NCBI RefSeq assembly: GCF_907165205.1
Contig: NC_058192.1
Coordinates: forward strand, 30,346,001 to 30,410,000
DNA: 64,000 bases
Reading direction: 5' to 3'
Source: Coccinella septempunctata
Taxonomy: Eukaryota > Arthropoda > Insecta > Coleoptera > Coccinellidae
Shown here: one piece after another, positions 1 through 10,046 of the stretch
How positions within the stretch are numbered: the stretch's first letter is position 1
How the letters are laid out: each line of letters starts with the position of its first letter
Position numbers and translations under genes: made by a program
Notes under the pieces: generated by a model
The model's database searches: none
Seen by the model: the letters and a program-made list of their open reading frames with translations, nothing else
Told to the model about the DNA's origin: nothing

Positions 1-485
1 ACCATCTACTGATCAGTAGGTATTTCTTTTTCCACACACTTGAAACCTTTAAGGATTTTGGAAGGCAGAATTCTTGGAACTTGAAAGAACTAAATCATAA
101 GAAACAAAAAACTGAACCATGTATAACACTTCGCCCTTCAGAGTTCTTGGTATCTATAGACACAATAGTTATAGGTTTGTGAGTATCTAAAATAGAATAT
201 GGGATTAGCATTAGCAACAAGAAGGTGCCAGTTGTTGCTAACCAGAGAAGCCTCTCTTTGAGTTACGTATCAAGCAGGAAAGAAAGTTTTTGATTGGCCA
301 CGGGAGGAAACTAGGAGCAACTAAAAGTCGTGATTTTACAATAGCGTTATGAAATTCCATTGAAGCTGTGAATTCGCATCCTGACGAGCGACGTCACGTA
401 CCGCATAGGTGGAAAATGACTTGATATTTGCAATCATAATGTTATATTACGTTCAACCTAATAATTATTATGAATTCGCATCTTG
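1..485. other. unassigned AT-rich DNA
   Basis: No gene or recognisable repeat seen. A 12-base string TGAATTCGCATC occurs twice, near 368 and 470, just before the hairpin element, but it is too short to interpret. Confidence 0.5.
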
Positions 486-665
486 AGCCCGTTTGCAACA
501 GCCGAGAATTCTCTAGAGAATTTACTCAAAAATTCATACGCCGTGAATTATTTACCGTTACATACGCACTTCCGGTAGAATTCTCTCTTCAGATGCATAC
601 AAAATAATCTCTGCCGTTTTCTTGCGAGAATTTTGTAGAGAATTCTCGGCTGTTGCAAACGGGCT
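486..665. mobile_element. MITE-like terminal inverted repeat element
   Basis: About 30 bp at the left end, starting AGCCCGTTTGCAACAGCCGA, recurs as its reverse complement at the right end. The arms then continue into a self-complementary AATTCTCTAGAGAATT. The 180-bp body has no coding capacity. The flanking triplets are TTG on the left and TTA on the right, an imperfect 3-bp match, so the superfamily (PIF/Harbinger is possible) is not settled. The inverted arms are seen directly; the MITE label is inferred. Confidence 0.7.
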
Positions 666-667
666 TT

Positions 668-1334
668 ATGCTCGAATTTTTCGTGTTTAACAAAATTTTG
701 GCAACGTTCGACCTTAAACACCAGTACAGAGCGAGTCGAACCCAAATTTTATCACAGATCAGCTGGTGTCAGTGGATCCTGTACAAATCGTCAATTTCTG
801 AATGAACGAATAACAAGTGTAAACCACAAAAATCGTGGGAAAAATTTAGAATTTGAATGCGATTTTTTCGAAAATTTATATGAATAGATCATTCTCAGTG
901 CCGATTAACCGGAAATTCTACAGTTTTATGAATAGTTTGTTTATAACTTATTTTTTTTGGTTTGTCTCCTACTTCTACAGAAACTCCTTTCGCGCCCCAC
1001 CTTCTGAGCTACTCCGTCTAGAACGAACGACAACTATTGCCACTTTTTGTTCTGAAATTCCGTGCCCGAATGAGTCGGAACAAAAAATGCTGATAGAGTC
1101 TACTGGCCGAACGCACCTTTTATAATAATACCTTTTATTAGTGAAAAATACTAGTAACTACAACTCAATAAAAAAATAAAAACTTCAAACATAAATCAGC
1201 AATAGTTCTCCCTCACATATTTAGACAATGAATTTTTTAATCTTCTGTGGTTACTGCATGCCCCTATCCCACATGGCAAACCATTATAACAAACCAAAAC
1301 CCTCACCAATGTCGAACGAGATGCCTAATCTGTC
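668..1334. other. unassigned spacer
   Basis: No supported gene. An open frame of 90 codons (853-1125, +) has no recognisable domain and AT-driven composition. Confidence 0.5.
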
Positions 1335-1871
1335 CGAAAAGTACCAACAAAAAATTTATCTCCACTTGATATAAAGTAAGAACGATAAAGGTCCCAGCGT
1401 TGTTCCCTGTATTATGCCGCATATGTTTTCCGAGATTTCCGAAAAAACAACGTTGATTTTAACTTTTCGTCTCATATTTTCCAAGTAAGATTCAAACCAA
1501 TCCAAAACAACCCCGTCGAATCCTATATCTTCTTCAATTTTTGTAATACAATATTTCTATTTATAGTTTCAAAAGCTCTATGAAAATCGATAAATACCGC
1601 GAGCACTATCTTATTATCATAAATTTTTTTCAAACAATCGTCAGAGATACTAATGAGAGCACTCTCGCAAGAATGACTCGCCCTTAATCCAGACTGATTC
1701 CTTATAATGCTGATTTCATCAATCAAATATGCCAAAACTTGCTCGTTTACAGCCATTTCTATTATTTTTTCGTATATCGAAAATGTGTGTATTCCTACAC
1801 TACAAATATTAGTGCCCCATATCTTCTCAATCGTTATGTTTACAGAAGTCTTAGGAAAACGACCATATATA
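1335..1871 (-). pseudogene. LINE reverse transcriptase relic
   Basis: Translated on the minus strand, the segment gives typical non-LTR reverse transcriptase blocks: QSGLR followed by VFIDFHRAFETINR (fingers/palm region with the first catalytic Asp), then a block near 1340-1520 reading like the W-F-x-S-Y-L and I-x-Q-G-T-x-L-G-P-L motifs. The frame shifts near 1520 and the catalytic YxDD box is not seen, so it is dead. Its upstream part stops where the TA-flanked transposon begins at 1872, which suggests that transposon inserted into this relic. Jockey/CR1-like clade is a guess. Confidence 0.75.
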
Positions 1872-2575
1872 CAGGGACTTTCACGAGGAACCTCACCCAT
1901 ATTTATACGGGAAACTACTGAACGTATTTTCAGGAAATTCAGCACTTATAAGTATTTCACGATGCTGATGAAATCTAAAATATTTTCAAGGCACGAGCAC
2001 CTCCGGTTTTTCCGGAAATTACGTCAACTTCAGTTTTTCAAATTAGAACACCATTTTTTTAATGCAGAAATAGATTCCTTAGAAAACTTCAAGTTATTTT
2101 GATGTAACATTTTTCAGTGTTGGTTGGAAAATTCTCTCTGAGCGGGAAAATTCGAAAAAAAAATCGAAAATAGAGCTCCGCTGAAACAAGAATAACTTCG
2201 AGGTTTTTGGATGGAAAATTTTCATTTTTGGGATTTTTCAAGATGTAAGATTGATGTATCCACTTTGAAAATCGAAATCGCGATTCATGATACAGGGGGT
2301 GAAAAAACCGCTTTCAAAGATAGGGATGACAAAATCGTGAAAAATCAATTTTTTCAAATTAGAACCCCATTTTTTATGGCAGATATTGAATCTACGTTAA
2401 AAAATAATGTGAGTGTATGCATCATACCCTTGCCCTAAAGTGGATATTTTCTGAGTTATTCACAAAAAACTGTTATTCGTCTTGAATTTTCAGCTATTGC
2501 TTTTCCCTTCAGGCCAAAAAGATGAAATTTTCAGGAACTGTTACTTAAACCATGTTTAAGATTTTACTACCCTAA
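1872..2575 (+). repeat. left terminal inverted repeat of the 3.9-kb transposon
   Basis: Reverse complement of 5090-5794 at roughly 95 percent by eye. Similarity fades after the shared CAGGAACTGTTA/TTT region near 2550-2575. The small open frames inside are not genes: they appear again in the opposite arm. Confidence 0.85.
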
Positions 2576-2860
2576 TATGCAAGAGAAAAAAGTTGCAGGT
2601 TGTTCCTAAATAGATGGAAAATTTTGATTCGAATTTGTATCGGAAACCTCTTTAATTCAACTAATCGGCCATCGGTTTTCTCTCCAGTGATAAATAAATA
2701 ATTCCTTATGAACCATATGCAAAAACTTACCATGTTTTACATTTTTTTTTTAATGATAGATATCATTAATTACATCTGCCAAATTCCTCTTTATTCAGTA
2801 GCATTTTGTGTTTACTATTAATTTGGTGATAATTCGTATTAAGTTATAAAATCGATCACT

Positions 2861-3768
2861 ATGCCTAATTTTACCAATGAAGATTATTTAAATCTCATTC
2901 TACTTCATGGAGAATGTAATAAAGTTGTAGATAGAACGATTCGACTGTTCATTGAGAGGTTTCCTGACCGACCCAGACCAACGAGAGATACCATTAACAG
3001 AACCATGACAAACTTGAGAAATGTCGGATCTTTCGTTAAGAAAACTATACACCGAGAAAAAAGTGTAGTAGAAGATGAGAACAACGAAATTACAGTTCTT
3101 GCATAATTTCGTGTGAATCCTCAAAATTCTCTCATAGATGCCGAGATTGATCTGAGATTATCTCAATCGAATGTTTGGAGAATATTAAAAAAACATAAAA
3201 TGCACCCATATAAATTCAATAGGGTACAGCATTTGAAGGAAACTGATTTCGTCAGGAGAACAGAGTTTTGCGAAGCTATGATGATTCGATTTCAAGAGAA
3301 TGAAAACTTTTTGGACTGTATAATTTGGACAGATGAATCTAAATTCACAAAGAATGGTTCTTTCAATAGGCATAACAGTCATTATTGGGATGAAGAGAAC
3401 AATCACCACTTCAGACAATGGAACTCTCAAGAGATCTGGAGTTTCAATGTTTTTTGCGCCATCAAAAATAATGCAATTCTCGATGTTCACATTTATGATG
3501 GAACTTTAACTGGTAAGATAGAACACTACACATGTTTGCATTATTTAAAGAATGTTCTCCCTTAGGAGATAGATATTCTGACATATTGACTCAAATAATT
3601 GAGCCGCTAGTACAGAACCATAATGACTTATGGTATCAACAAGATGGCGCGCCTCCACACAATTCACTCAATATGTCAAATATCCTCTACAGGCTATTTG
3701 AAGATCGATGGTTGGCGAACAATGGTCCACATCTTTGGCCACCACGTTCTCCCGATTTAACCCTCTAA
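2861..3768 (+). pseudogene. IS630/mariner-type transposase (DUF4817 class), 5' part, broken
   Basis: Starts at a good ATG (2861, MPNFTNEDYLN...). The N-terminal helix-turn-helix shows the FP-(D/N)-RP-x-PTRDTI-R pattern typical of the DUF4817 class. The frame meets an in-frame TAA at 3104-3106 but continues in the same frame with the second HTH (QSNVWRILKKHKMHPYK) and the first catalytic Asp (IIWTDESKF). A frameshift near 3560 moves to another frame that carries the second Asp (WYQQDGAPPHNS) and the WPPRSPDL motif. The gene then stops at the LINE fragment junction near 3768 and resumes at 4797. It would have cut and pasted the element at TA sites; this copy cannot. Confidence 0.88.
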
Positions 3769-4796
3769 TACCCAAGTCCGCCTTGAGACTGGTTGCATAT
3801 AAGTGGATACAAAATTATTCTGCCATGTCCGCCTTCAGTATAGGTTCATTTTGTGAGTATACAGGTGTTAATGTAAATGAAAGACTATATGATGATAACA
3901 GATGCCAGACTCCCTTACTTACATATGACAGGGGTAAGGAGGAAAGCCCACCTATTACCAAAAGCGAGGTTGTTTACGCCATAAGTCAAAAAGACAGGAA
4001 AGCAACGGGACCCGACAAAATCCACGCAGAAGTCATTAAACTAATAGCCGAACAAGACGGAGAAGGATTAAATTTGTTAACATCGCTTTTTAAGAAGGTA
4101 TATGGTAGTAGAAGAATTCCTTCGGATTGGCTTAAATCAACGTTCATTCCCTTACCCAAAAAACCAAATTCCACCCACTGTGAATATTATCGCATGATTA
4201 GTCTGATGTCTCATGTGCTTAAGATCTTACTGAGAATAATTCATACTAGAATATATAAAAAATGCGATTTTGTAGTCGACGAAAAACAGTTTGGGTTTCG
4301 AAATGAAGTAGGTACTCGTGAGGCACTTTTCTCCGTGAACGTGTTGACGCAGAGATGTCGGGATATGAATGTAGACGTGTTTGCTTGTTTTATAGACTAC
4401 CACAAAGCGTTTGACTGCGTAAAACACGAAAAGCTAATTAAAATCTTGAGAGAGATTGGATTGGACGAGGGCGATATTGCAATTATGCAATTATATATGA
4501 ACTGTACTGGGGCCAATTGGCAGAAGAGAGGAGTGAGACAAGGCTGCATATTGTCTCCGCTACTATTTAACATCTATTCTGAGGCAATATTTAAAGAAGC
4601 CCTACAGGACATCAAAGGTGGAATAAAGATTAATGGAGTACTAATCAATAACATTAGATATGCAGACGATACCGTTATCCTGGCAGACAATGAGGCTGAC
4701 TTACAACAAATATTGAATAAGATAGTTTCTCACAGTGAAAGTTATGGTTTGCACATAAATACATCAAAAACCAAGGTGCTTGGGGTAGGATAAAAA
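3769..4796 (+). pseudogene. RTE-like LINE reverse transcriptase fragment inside the transposase
   Basis: An uninterrupted frame runs to a TAA at 4793. It contains RKATGPDKIHAEVIK, KQFGFR, FACFIDYHKAFDCVKHEKL (first Asp), GVRQGCILSPLLFNIYSE and the catalytic NIRYADDTVILAD box, ending at HINTSKTKVLG. These are the core reverse transcriptase blocks; the wording of the RQGCILSP and YADDT blocks is RTE-like. No endonuclease domain, thumb/C-terminus, 3' UTR or tail is present. Both edges abut transposase coding sequence (SPDL on the left, VYSTPLTDKEDC on the right), so this is an internal piece in the middle of another gene. Counting an upstream ATG at 3708 as its start would be wrong, since 3708-3768 is transposase read in another frame. 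Confidence 0.85.
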
Positions 4797-5032
4797 ATAT
4801 TGTCTACTCAACTCCCCTGACTGATAAAGAGGACTGTATAGAACGAGTCAGAAATGCGTTCAGGTTTGTTTAGATTTTTAGATTCATAGTTTTGAAACTC
4901 AATTTGGTTTTTAAACACTTTTGCAGATCTCTTCCTCCCGATGAAATAAGAAGAGCAACGCACGAAGCATTCCTGAGACGTATAAATAAATGTCAAGAAA
5001 TTAACGGTCAAAACTTTGAGCATCTTCTCTAG
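4797..5032 (+). pseudogene. IS630/mariner-type transposase, 3' part with an intron
   Basis: After the LINE fragment the transposase C-terminus resumes: VYSTPLTDKEDCIERVRNAF, then after a GT...AG gap of 63 nt (4864-4926, ending TTTTGCAG) SLPPDEIRRATHEAFLRRIN and finally NGQNFEHLL with a TAG at 5030-5032. The ending matches the usual last residues of DUF4817-class transposases (GxxFEHLL). The intron boundaries restore a sensible reading, so splicing in the ancestral gene is likely, though unproven. Confidence 0.8.
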
Positions 5033-5089
5033 TTATAACTGCGAGAGTTTGCCATGGTTCTCCTAATAGTAACTTGAAGTCGGTTTCAA

Positions 5090-5794
5090 GAAGGGGTGAA
5101 AAATCTACAGCATGGTTCAAATAACAGTTCCTGAAAATTTCATCTTTTTGGCGTGCAGGGAAAAGAAATAGCTGAAAATTCAAGACGAAAAACAGTTTTT
5201 TGTGAATAACTCAGAAAATATCCATTTTAGGGCAAGGGTGTGATTCATACACTCACATTATTTTTTAACGTAGATTGAATATCTGCCATAAAAAAATGGG
5301 GTTCTAATTTGAAAAAATTGATTTTTCACGATTTTGTCATCCCTAACTTTGAAAGCGATTTTTTCACCCCCTGTATCATGAATCGCGATTTCGATTTTCA
5401 AAGTGGATACATCAATCTTACATCTTGAAAAATCCCAAAAATGAAAATTTTCCATCCAAAAACCTCGAAGTTATTCTTGTTTCAGCGGAGCTCTATTTTC
5501 GATTTTTTTTTCGAATTTTCTCGCTCAGGGAGAATTCTCCAACCAAAACTGAAAAATGTTACATCAAAATAACTTGAAATCTTCTAAGGAATCTATTTCT
5601 GCATTAAAAAAATGGTGTTCTAATTTGAAAAACGGAAGTTGACGTCATTTCCGGAAAAACTGGAGGTGCTCATGCCTTGAAAATATTTTAGATTTCATCA
5701 GCACCGTGAAATACTTATAAGTGCTGAATTTCATGAAAATACGTTCAGTTGTTTCCCTTATAAATATGGGTGAGGTTCCTCGTGAAAGACCCTT
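5090..5794 (-). repeat. right terminal inverted repeat of the 3.9-kb transposon
   Basis: Inverted copy of 1872-2575. It ends in ...GACCCTT followed by the TA target duplication. Differences from the left arm are scattered substitutions and small indels. Confidence 0.85.
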
Positions 5795-5796
5795 TA

Positions 5797-6168
5797 TTCC
5801 AATGAAGTGTTCACAATATCTAGCGAATAGTTTCCTATCACCTCGAATGCCTACTTGAACACCTCCGTTGTTACACCATCCTCCGGATTGCAAGTCTTTT
5901 TCAACGATATGACATAACTGCTGAGTTCACCTTCGAAAGCCTGCTAAACCCCGGAAATGAATCAACTGCCTGCAAGAAAATGTAATCCTCTGATCTAATT
6001 GGAATGTTTGCAACTATCTCATGTATAAACTGATTTACTTGACAGGGTTGAAGGTCAGGTTGGAACAAAAACCAGTTCTCAGACCATTGCCGACATGTTT
6101 CGATTTTAATTTAAAATCTTCCTCAGGGCTCTAACAAGATTTTCATTACCCATACACAATGCTAGAAT
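5797..6168. other. short spacer with hammerhead-like motif, Gypsy target region
   Basis: No gene. The minus strand carries a hammerhead-like core at 6089-6129. The Gypsy provirus is inserted just after it; the interrupted sequence continues at 14975. Confidence 0.5.
6089..6129 (-). ncRNA. hammerhead ribozyme-like motif (Penelope/retrozyme type)
   Basis: On the minus strand: GCC, CTGAGGA, a stem-loop with arms GATTTT and AAAATC, GAAA, then CATGTC and GGC. CTGANGA and GAAA are the invariant hammerhead core strands, GCC/GGC can form the start of stem I, and the self-complementary ACATGT would give a very short stem III, as in the dimer-active motifs known from Penelope-like elements. One extra A sits between the core and stem II, so activity is uncertain. 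Confidence 0.5.
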
Positions 6169-6172
6169 ATGT

Positions 6173-6555
6173 TGTTGTATTCCTTTCGGAACGAACTTAG
6201 TTTTTAAAAAAAACTAACAGAAAGCAGGGTCGCTGTCACCAGGGCAGCTTTATTGAGGTAAAGCTCCGTAAAACCTTTAGTTATGAACACTATTATAGAT
6301 TGATAGATTGTCACTTTACGAAGGATAACGCACTGTTATTTTTAATTAATTTATTTGGAAGGCACAAGATACAGAAATAGATCAATAGATACGAAAATTA
6401 ATTTGAACTATGCGATATGAATGAAGAATCAATCTCAACGGTACGATCTGAACTGAACTGAGAGCGTCATGCTGCTACTTATATATTGTTTTGGAAAATG
6501 CTGACTTGAGCAAAAATATGTTAACAATGGGGCCCTTGTATACAGGGTAGCAACA
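6173..6555 (-). repeat. 3' LTR of the Gypsy provirus
   Basis: 383 bp, plus-strand ends TGTTGTATTCC and GTAGCAACA. Same length as the other LTR, with three differences seen by eye. Confidence 0.95.
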
Positions 6556-6565
6556 TCTCCCCCCT
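6556..6565 (-). other. polypurine tract
   Basis: Reads AGGGGGGAGA on the minus strand directly against the 3' LTR, the expected primer position for plus-strand DNA synthesis. The 275 bp between it and the env stop are AT-rich 3' leader. Confidence 0.8.
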
Positions 6566-6840
6566 AAAAGAAGATTTTTGATGTGCAAGAAAAGCAAAAA
6601 TCTTTAAAATAAGAATTCTGAAGAAGTATGACACCTTACATGAGGTATTAAAATGTAAAGATATATTCTAATTAAATTATTCAGTGATATCAAGATTAAA
6701 ATCAATAAATTATGGACACTCAATTAGTGCAAAAATGAGAGCATAGAATTATCAAGAAATTAAGACATTTCAACTTGAACGAGATATTAGAAAAAATATA
6801 AAGGAGTAAGATATATAAGATATATGTAAAATTGCAACAA

Positions 6841-8841
6841 TTAATGAGGATTAATTTTTAATGTCTTGTTTGTTCTTCTCTGTGTTTGAGACCCGCTGCT
6901 GGAGGCGTCTTCTGGTCTCGATACTCGGATTTCTGTCTCAGAGGAACCTGGGTAATTGAGACGTTGAAGTTCTGCATCGTAGTAGACTTGAACTGGTTGC
7001 TGTATTGGTCTTTTGTGACATTGGTTGAAGATCTGGAAACATGGACCTGCTTCAATGGCTCTAGGCTCTTTGGTACAACAGAAGATTCTTCGGAGAATTT
7101 GGAAACATCCACACCATTTCATAAAATTGTAGAGGACAATGAGCAAAATGGTACCACATGTAATTGATAGGGCTGTTGTTACCCACGAAGAGTTTTGGAT
7201 GATGAAAGGCCTATTCAGTTGTTGTTGGAGTTGTTCATCGAATTCTGCTAGCTTGTGTTGAGCATACTTGAGTTCGTGGAGGTTGACACTTGTTAATTTT
7301 ATTGGTTCCATATGAATTGCGTGGACAGTGAGATTTCTCTTCAATTTCTGGCAACAATCGTCCTGTATTTTACTTGAAGATGGAATTTCATAACTTGAGT
7401 TTAGGGAAGCTAGTACTGCGCTGGTTTCTAGACTTGTACGATCAGTAAATGCCTTGCAGTGTGAGTTGAGCTTTAGAATACCCATCTTCTCGATGATTTC
7501 TTGCTTTAAGGATTCTTCACCACAGATGATAGAGATTCGAGTTGGATTGGATAGGGAGAACAGCCATTCATTAACGTCGGTCTTGTGCCAGATTTCAGCA
7601 TCGGCTATGATATTTTTTTTCATGCAGGAGTCGGGAATCTTGTTGACGATTTTCATTAGCAGTTGTACTTCACAGGAAGAGTCGATTTTCTTCATGGTTG
7701 GCATCTGATTGCAAATCCACTCTCTCGGATGGTATTCAATACAATTTTCCAATTTATCAGCCAACAAATAATTTGTTCTCATAGGTGAAATCAGTAGGAA
7801 GGGTTTGGATGGCTCGATATAAGAGAATAAACTATTATCTTCAGTATGAGGGTGTGGTAAAGAGAATAGGTGATAAAGATCAAGGTCTTGTGAGGAAGAA
7901 ATAGGTATTTCGAATGCAATTGTTAGTAAGCTATTTTTTATGAAAGATTTCAAGTTCATGATTTTATAGTAGTAATAAACGTTTTCGATATTCAAAGGAA
8001 TAGGAAGAGAGATATTAGTAGAGATTTTTAGAAGTTCTCGATAAAGTGCTTCTGGAGGCAAAATTCTATAATTTATTATTCTATGCTGTATAAGTGAAAC
8101 ATCATTCACGTAATTTTGCAAATTGAATAGGAGTTCATCAGTCATTTCAATGAGCAGTATAAGATGATTTGAAATTTGAGATTCTATTTCATACGCATGT
8201 TGAATATTATTAAGATCCTTCGAGAACTGATTAAATTCTTTTAAGTTCTTATTTAAGATTCCTATGTTTTCGTTCATTTTATAAAATGAATTATTGAAAT
8301 TAGAAATAGTAGATGAAAGAATTGATACTTGTTGCTGCATAAGAACATCAGTTTGTTTTTCGTTATTTATTATTTGATTTATTGCATCTGAATAAAATTG
8401 AGCGTCTTCTGAATCAGGGTTACCAGTTAACCATTTAATAGCCGTCCCGACGCCGTTAAATAAGCCACGTTTCTTTCTTGGCATATTAATTTGATGAGAT
8501 ATAATTTTATAAATTTCCTCAATTATTGTAACTTTGGTTTTCACGTAACTTAATTGATTTTTACAGTCATTAGAAAGATGCTCTGCCATTGCGATATCAC
8601 ATAGATTAATAGAGTTCGAGTAAAAACCTAATATTTGTACGACTTGATATTTGAAATGAGTTAAGTTATGATATGTAAGAATTATATATTTTTCGTTTGA
8701 TATTTGTGCCTTACCAAGATTATGATATAGTAAACCGGAGGATGATTTGATAGGATTGATTTCATACTGATGTGCTTGAAGAAGGACTTGGAAAGTAAAT
8801 AACTGGAGGAGAACAATTATTTTCGTCATTATCTGCAACAT
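6841..8841 (-). CDS. env: envelope glycoprotein (errantivirus / baculovirus F-like)
   Basis: A 666-residue open frame. Residues 1-22 are a hydrophobic signal peptide. A furin-type site RKKR at 122-125 is followed by GLFNGVGTAIKWLTG, a glycine-rich hydrophobic segment placed and worded like the fusion peptide of insect errantivirus and baculovirus F-type envelopes. A long heptad-like helical region follows (about 150-260). A single membrane anchor lies near 555-575, followed by a Cys-rich patch and a tail of about 90 residues. Many N-x-S/T sites are present. Role inferred from family: membrane fusion for cell-to-cell transfer. A candidate splice acceptor (TTGCAG, ending at 8833) lies just before the second Met at residue 5, so a spliced env mRNA may start there. 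The frame is intact. Confidence 0.9.
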   Translation of the reverse strand: MLQIMTKIIVLLQLFTFQVLLQAHQYEINPIKSSSGLLYHNLGKAQISNEKYIILTYHNLTHFKYQVVQILGFYSNSINLCDIAMAEHLSNDCKNQLSYVKTKVTIIEEIYKIISHQINMPRKKRGLFNGVGTAIKWLTGNPDSEDAQFYSDAINQIINNEKQTDVLMQQQVSILSSTISNFNNSFYKMNENIGILNKNLKEFNQFSKDLNNIQHAYEIESQISNHLILLIEMTDELLFNLQNYVNDVSLIQHRIINYRILPPEALYRELLKISTNISLPIPLNIENVYYYYKIMNLKSFIKNSLLTIAFEIPISSSQDLDLYHLFSLPHPHTEDNSLFSYIEPSKPFLLISPMRTNYLLADKLENCIEYHPREWICNQMPTMKKIDSSCEVQLLMKIVNKIPDSCMKKNIIADAEIWHKTDVNEWLFSLSNPTRISIICGEESLKQEIIEKMGILKLNSHCKAFTDRTSLETSAVLASLNSSYEIPSSSKIQDDCCQKLKRNLTVHAIHMEPIKLTSVNLHELKYAQHKLAEFDEQLQQQLNRPFIIQNSSWVTTALSITCGTILLIVLYNFMKWCGCFQILRRIFCCTKEPRAIEAGPCFQIFNQCHKRPIQQPVQVYYDAELQRLNYPGSSETEIRVSRPEDASSSGSQTQRRTNKTLKINPH

Positions 8842-8912
8842 AAGGTTTTAATTTATTAAAATGATAAGTTTTTAGTTTCGAAGGACTAATTCTCAATGTT
8901 GCTGTCTGATTA

Positions 8913-10046
8913 TTATGATACATAATGTTCTATTTTATAAGGTCCTTTGTAATTTGGAGCTAGTTTCTTATTTTTCGCTTTCGACTGTGAGTCATAAAGA
9001 AGTACAAGATCGCCTTCATTGAATTGATACGTTCTATTGTGAGTTTTATCATAATATTCCTTGGATTTATTTTTAGACTTTAGAAGATTATCACGAGCAG
9101 TTTCTCTTAATATTTTCAATTTATTTGTGATATCAGTAGCTAGTTCTGAATAATTATTCAGATTTTTCGGATTATTTATTTGTGACGGAATTCGAGCCCT
9201 TTGTCCAAAGACTAATTCATATGGGGTTTTTTGAGTAGATTTATGTATTGAGGTATTATAACTAAACGTTGCAAAGTTGAGGAATTCATCCCAGTTATTA
9301 GAGTCTTTATTTACATAGCATTTGAAATAATCTTTAAGAGTTAGATGTGTTCTTTCTAAGGATCCTTGCGTTTGAGGGTGATATGGAGATGATTGCTTAT
9401 GTTTGATCGACATTAATTTATTTATTTCTTTGAATATTTTCGATGTGAATTCTACGCCTTGATCTGTGAGAATATTGTTTGGAAATCCGAATTGTGTACA
9501 GAATTTAAGAAAGTGTATTGCTACCGTTACAGCATCATGTATGTTGAGAGCGTAAGCTTGAATGAATTTCGTTAAGTCGTCTTGAATGGTTAATATAAAG
9601 CGATTGTTATTTTTCATCATAGGTAGAGGACCAACTATATCTAAGGCAATTTGTTCACAGAATTTGGTTGAGGTAGTTGTAATGATCATAGGACTTTTAT
9701 TATGTTTGAAATCAGTTTTAGATTTTTGACATATTTTGCATCTCCTTATATACTTTCGAATATGATCTTTCATATTATCCCAAAAATAGAATTTCTTTAT
9801 TTTTTCGTATGTGCGTTCAAATCCTTGGTGTCCAGCTAATGGTGAATCATGATTTTCGAATAAAATTTCCTTTATTAAGTTTTCATCACTTACATTAATT
9901 CGTTCGTCGCATAAAATTTCATATTCAAAGTCACGAAATAGAAAATATAAGAGACTGAAAAATGTATCTTCTCGGATTATTGAATTATTTTTAAAAAGAG
10001 CTATATTTGGAATCGTGAACTTTTTTATGTTGTTAAAATTGAGCAT
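8913..10046 (-). CDS. pol: integrase frame of Gypsy pol
   Basis: 377 codons. The zinc-binding HHCC domain shows H66, H73, C103 and C106. The catalytic core has D136 (LDIVGP), D195 (TDQGVEF) and E231 (SLERTH), a DD35E triad. A GPY/F-type motif (YKGPYKIE) ends the frame at 367-373. The normal C-terminal continuation is visible in the neighbouring frame past about 8925 (a SPSK...KLKPY pattern running over the env start), so this copy has probably lost or gained a base there. The first ATG overlaps the stop of the upstream frame as TAATG (10048-10044); the frame is also open upstream to about 10094, which leaves -1 frameshifting or a copy-specific indel as alternatives to re-initiation. Confidence 0.9.
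   Translation of the reverse strand: MLNFNNIKKFTIPNIALFKNNSIIREDTFFSLLYFLFRDFEYEILCDERINVSDENLIKEILFENHDSPLAGHQGFERTYEKIKKFYFWDNMKDHIRKYIRRCKICQKSKTDFKHNKSPMIITTTSTKFCEQIALDIVGPLPMMKNNNRFILTIQDDLTKFIQAYALNIHDAVTVAIHFLKFCTQFGFPNNILTDQGVEFTSKIFKEINKLMSIKHKQSSPYHPQTQGSLERTHLTLKDYFKCYVNKDSNNWDEFLNFATFSYNTSIHKSTQKTPYELVFGQRARIPSQINNPKNLNNYSELATDITNKLKILRETARDNLLKSKNKSKEYYDKTHNRTYQFNEGDLVLLYDSQSKAKNKKLAPNYKGPYKIEHYVS

Larger units (their letters stand above)
1872..5794 (+). mobile_element. mariner-like transposon with about 0.7-kb terminal inverted repeats
   Basis: The left end starts CAGGGACTTTCACGAGGAAC after a TA (1870-1871). The right end is its inverted near-copy, ending ...GTGAAAGACCCTT before TA (5795-5796). 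The TA target duplication and CAGGG-type end fit the IS630/Tc1/mariner superfamily. The inverted arms match with few changes for about 700 bp (1872-2575 and 5090-5794). Inside lie the 5' part (2861-3768) and 3' part (4797-5032) of one transposase gene, separated by a LINE fragment. Arms this long are unusual for mariners. The copy is dead because of a stop codon, a frameshift and the insertion. Confidence 0.85.

Noticed and set aside
853..1125. 90-codon open frame on the plus strand
   Set aside because: No domain, no homology I recognise, no neighbours; compatible with chance.
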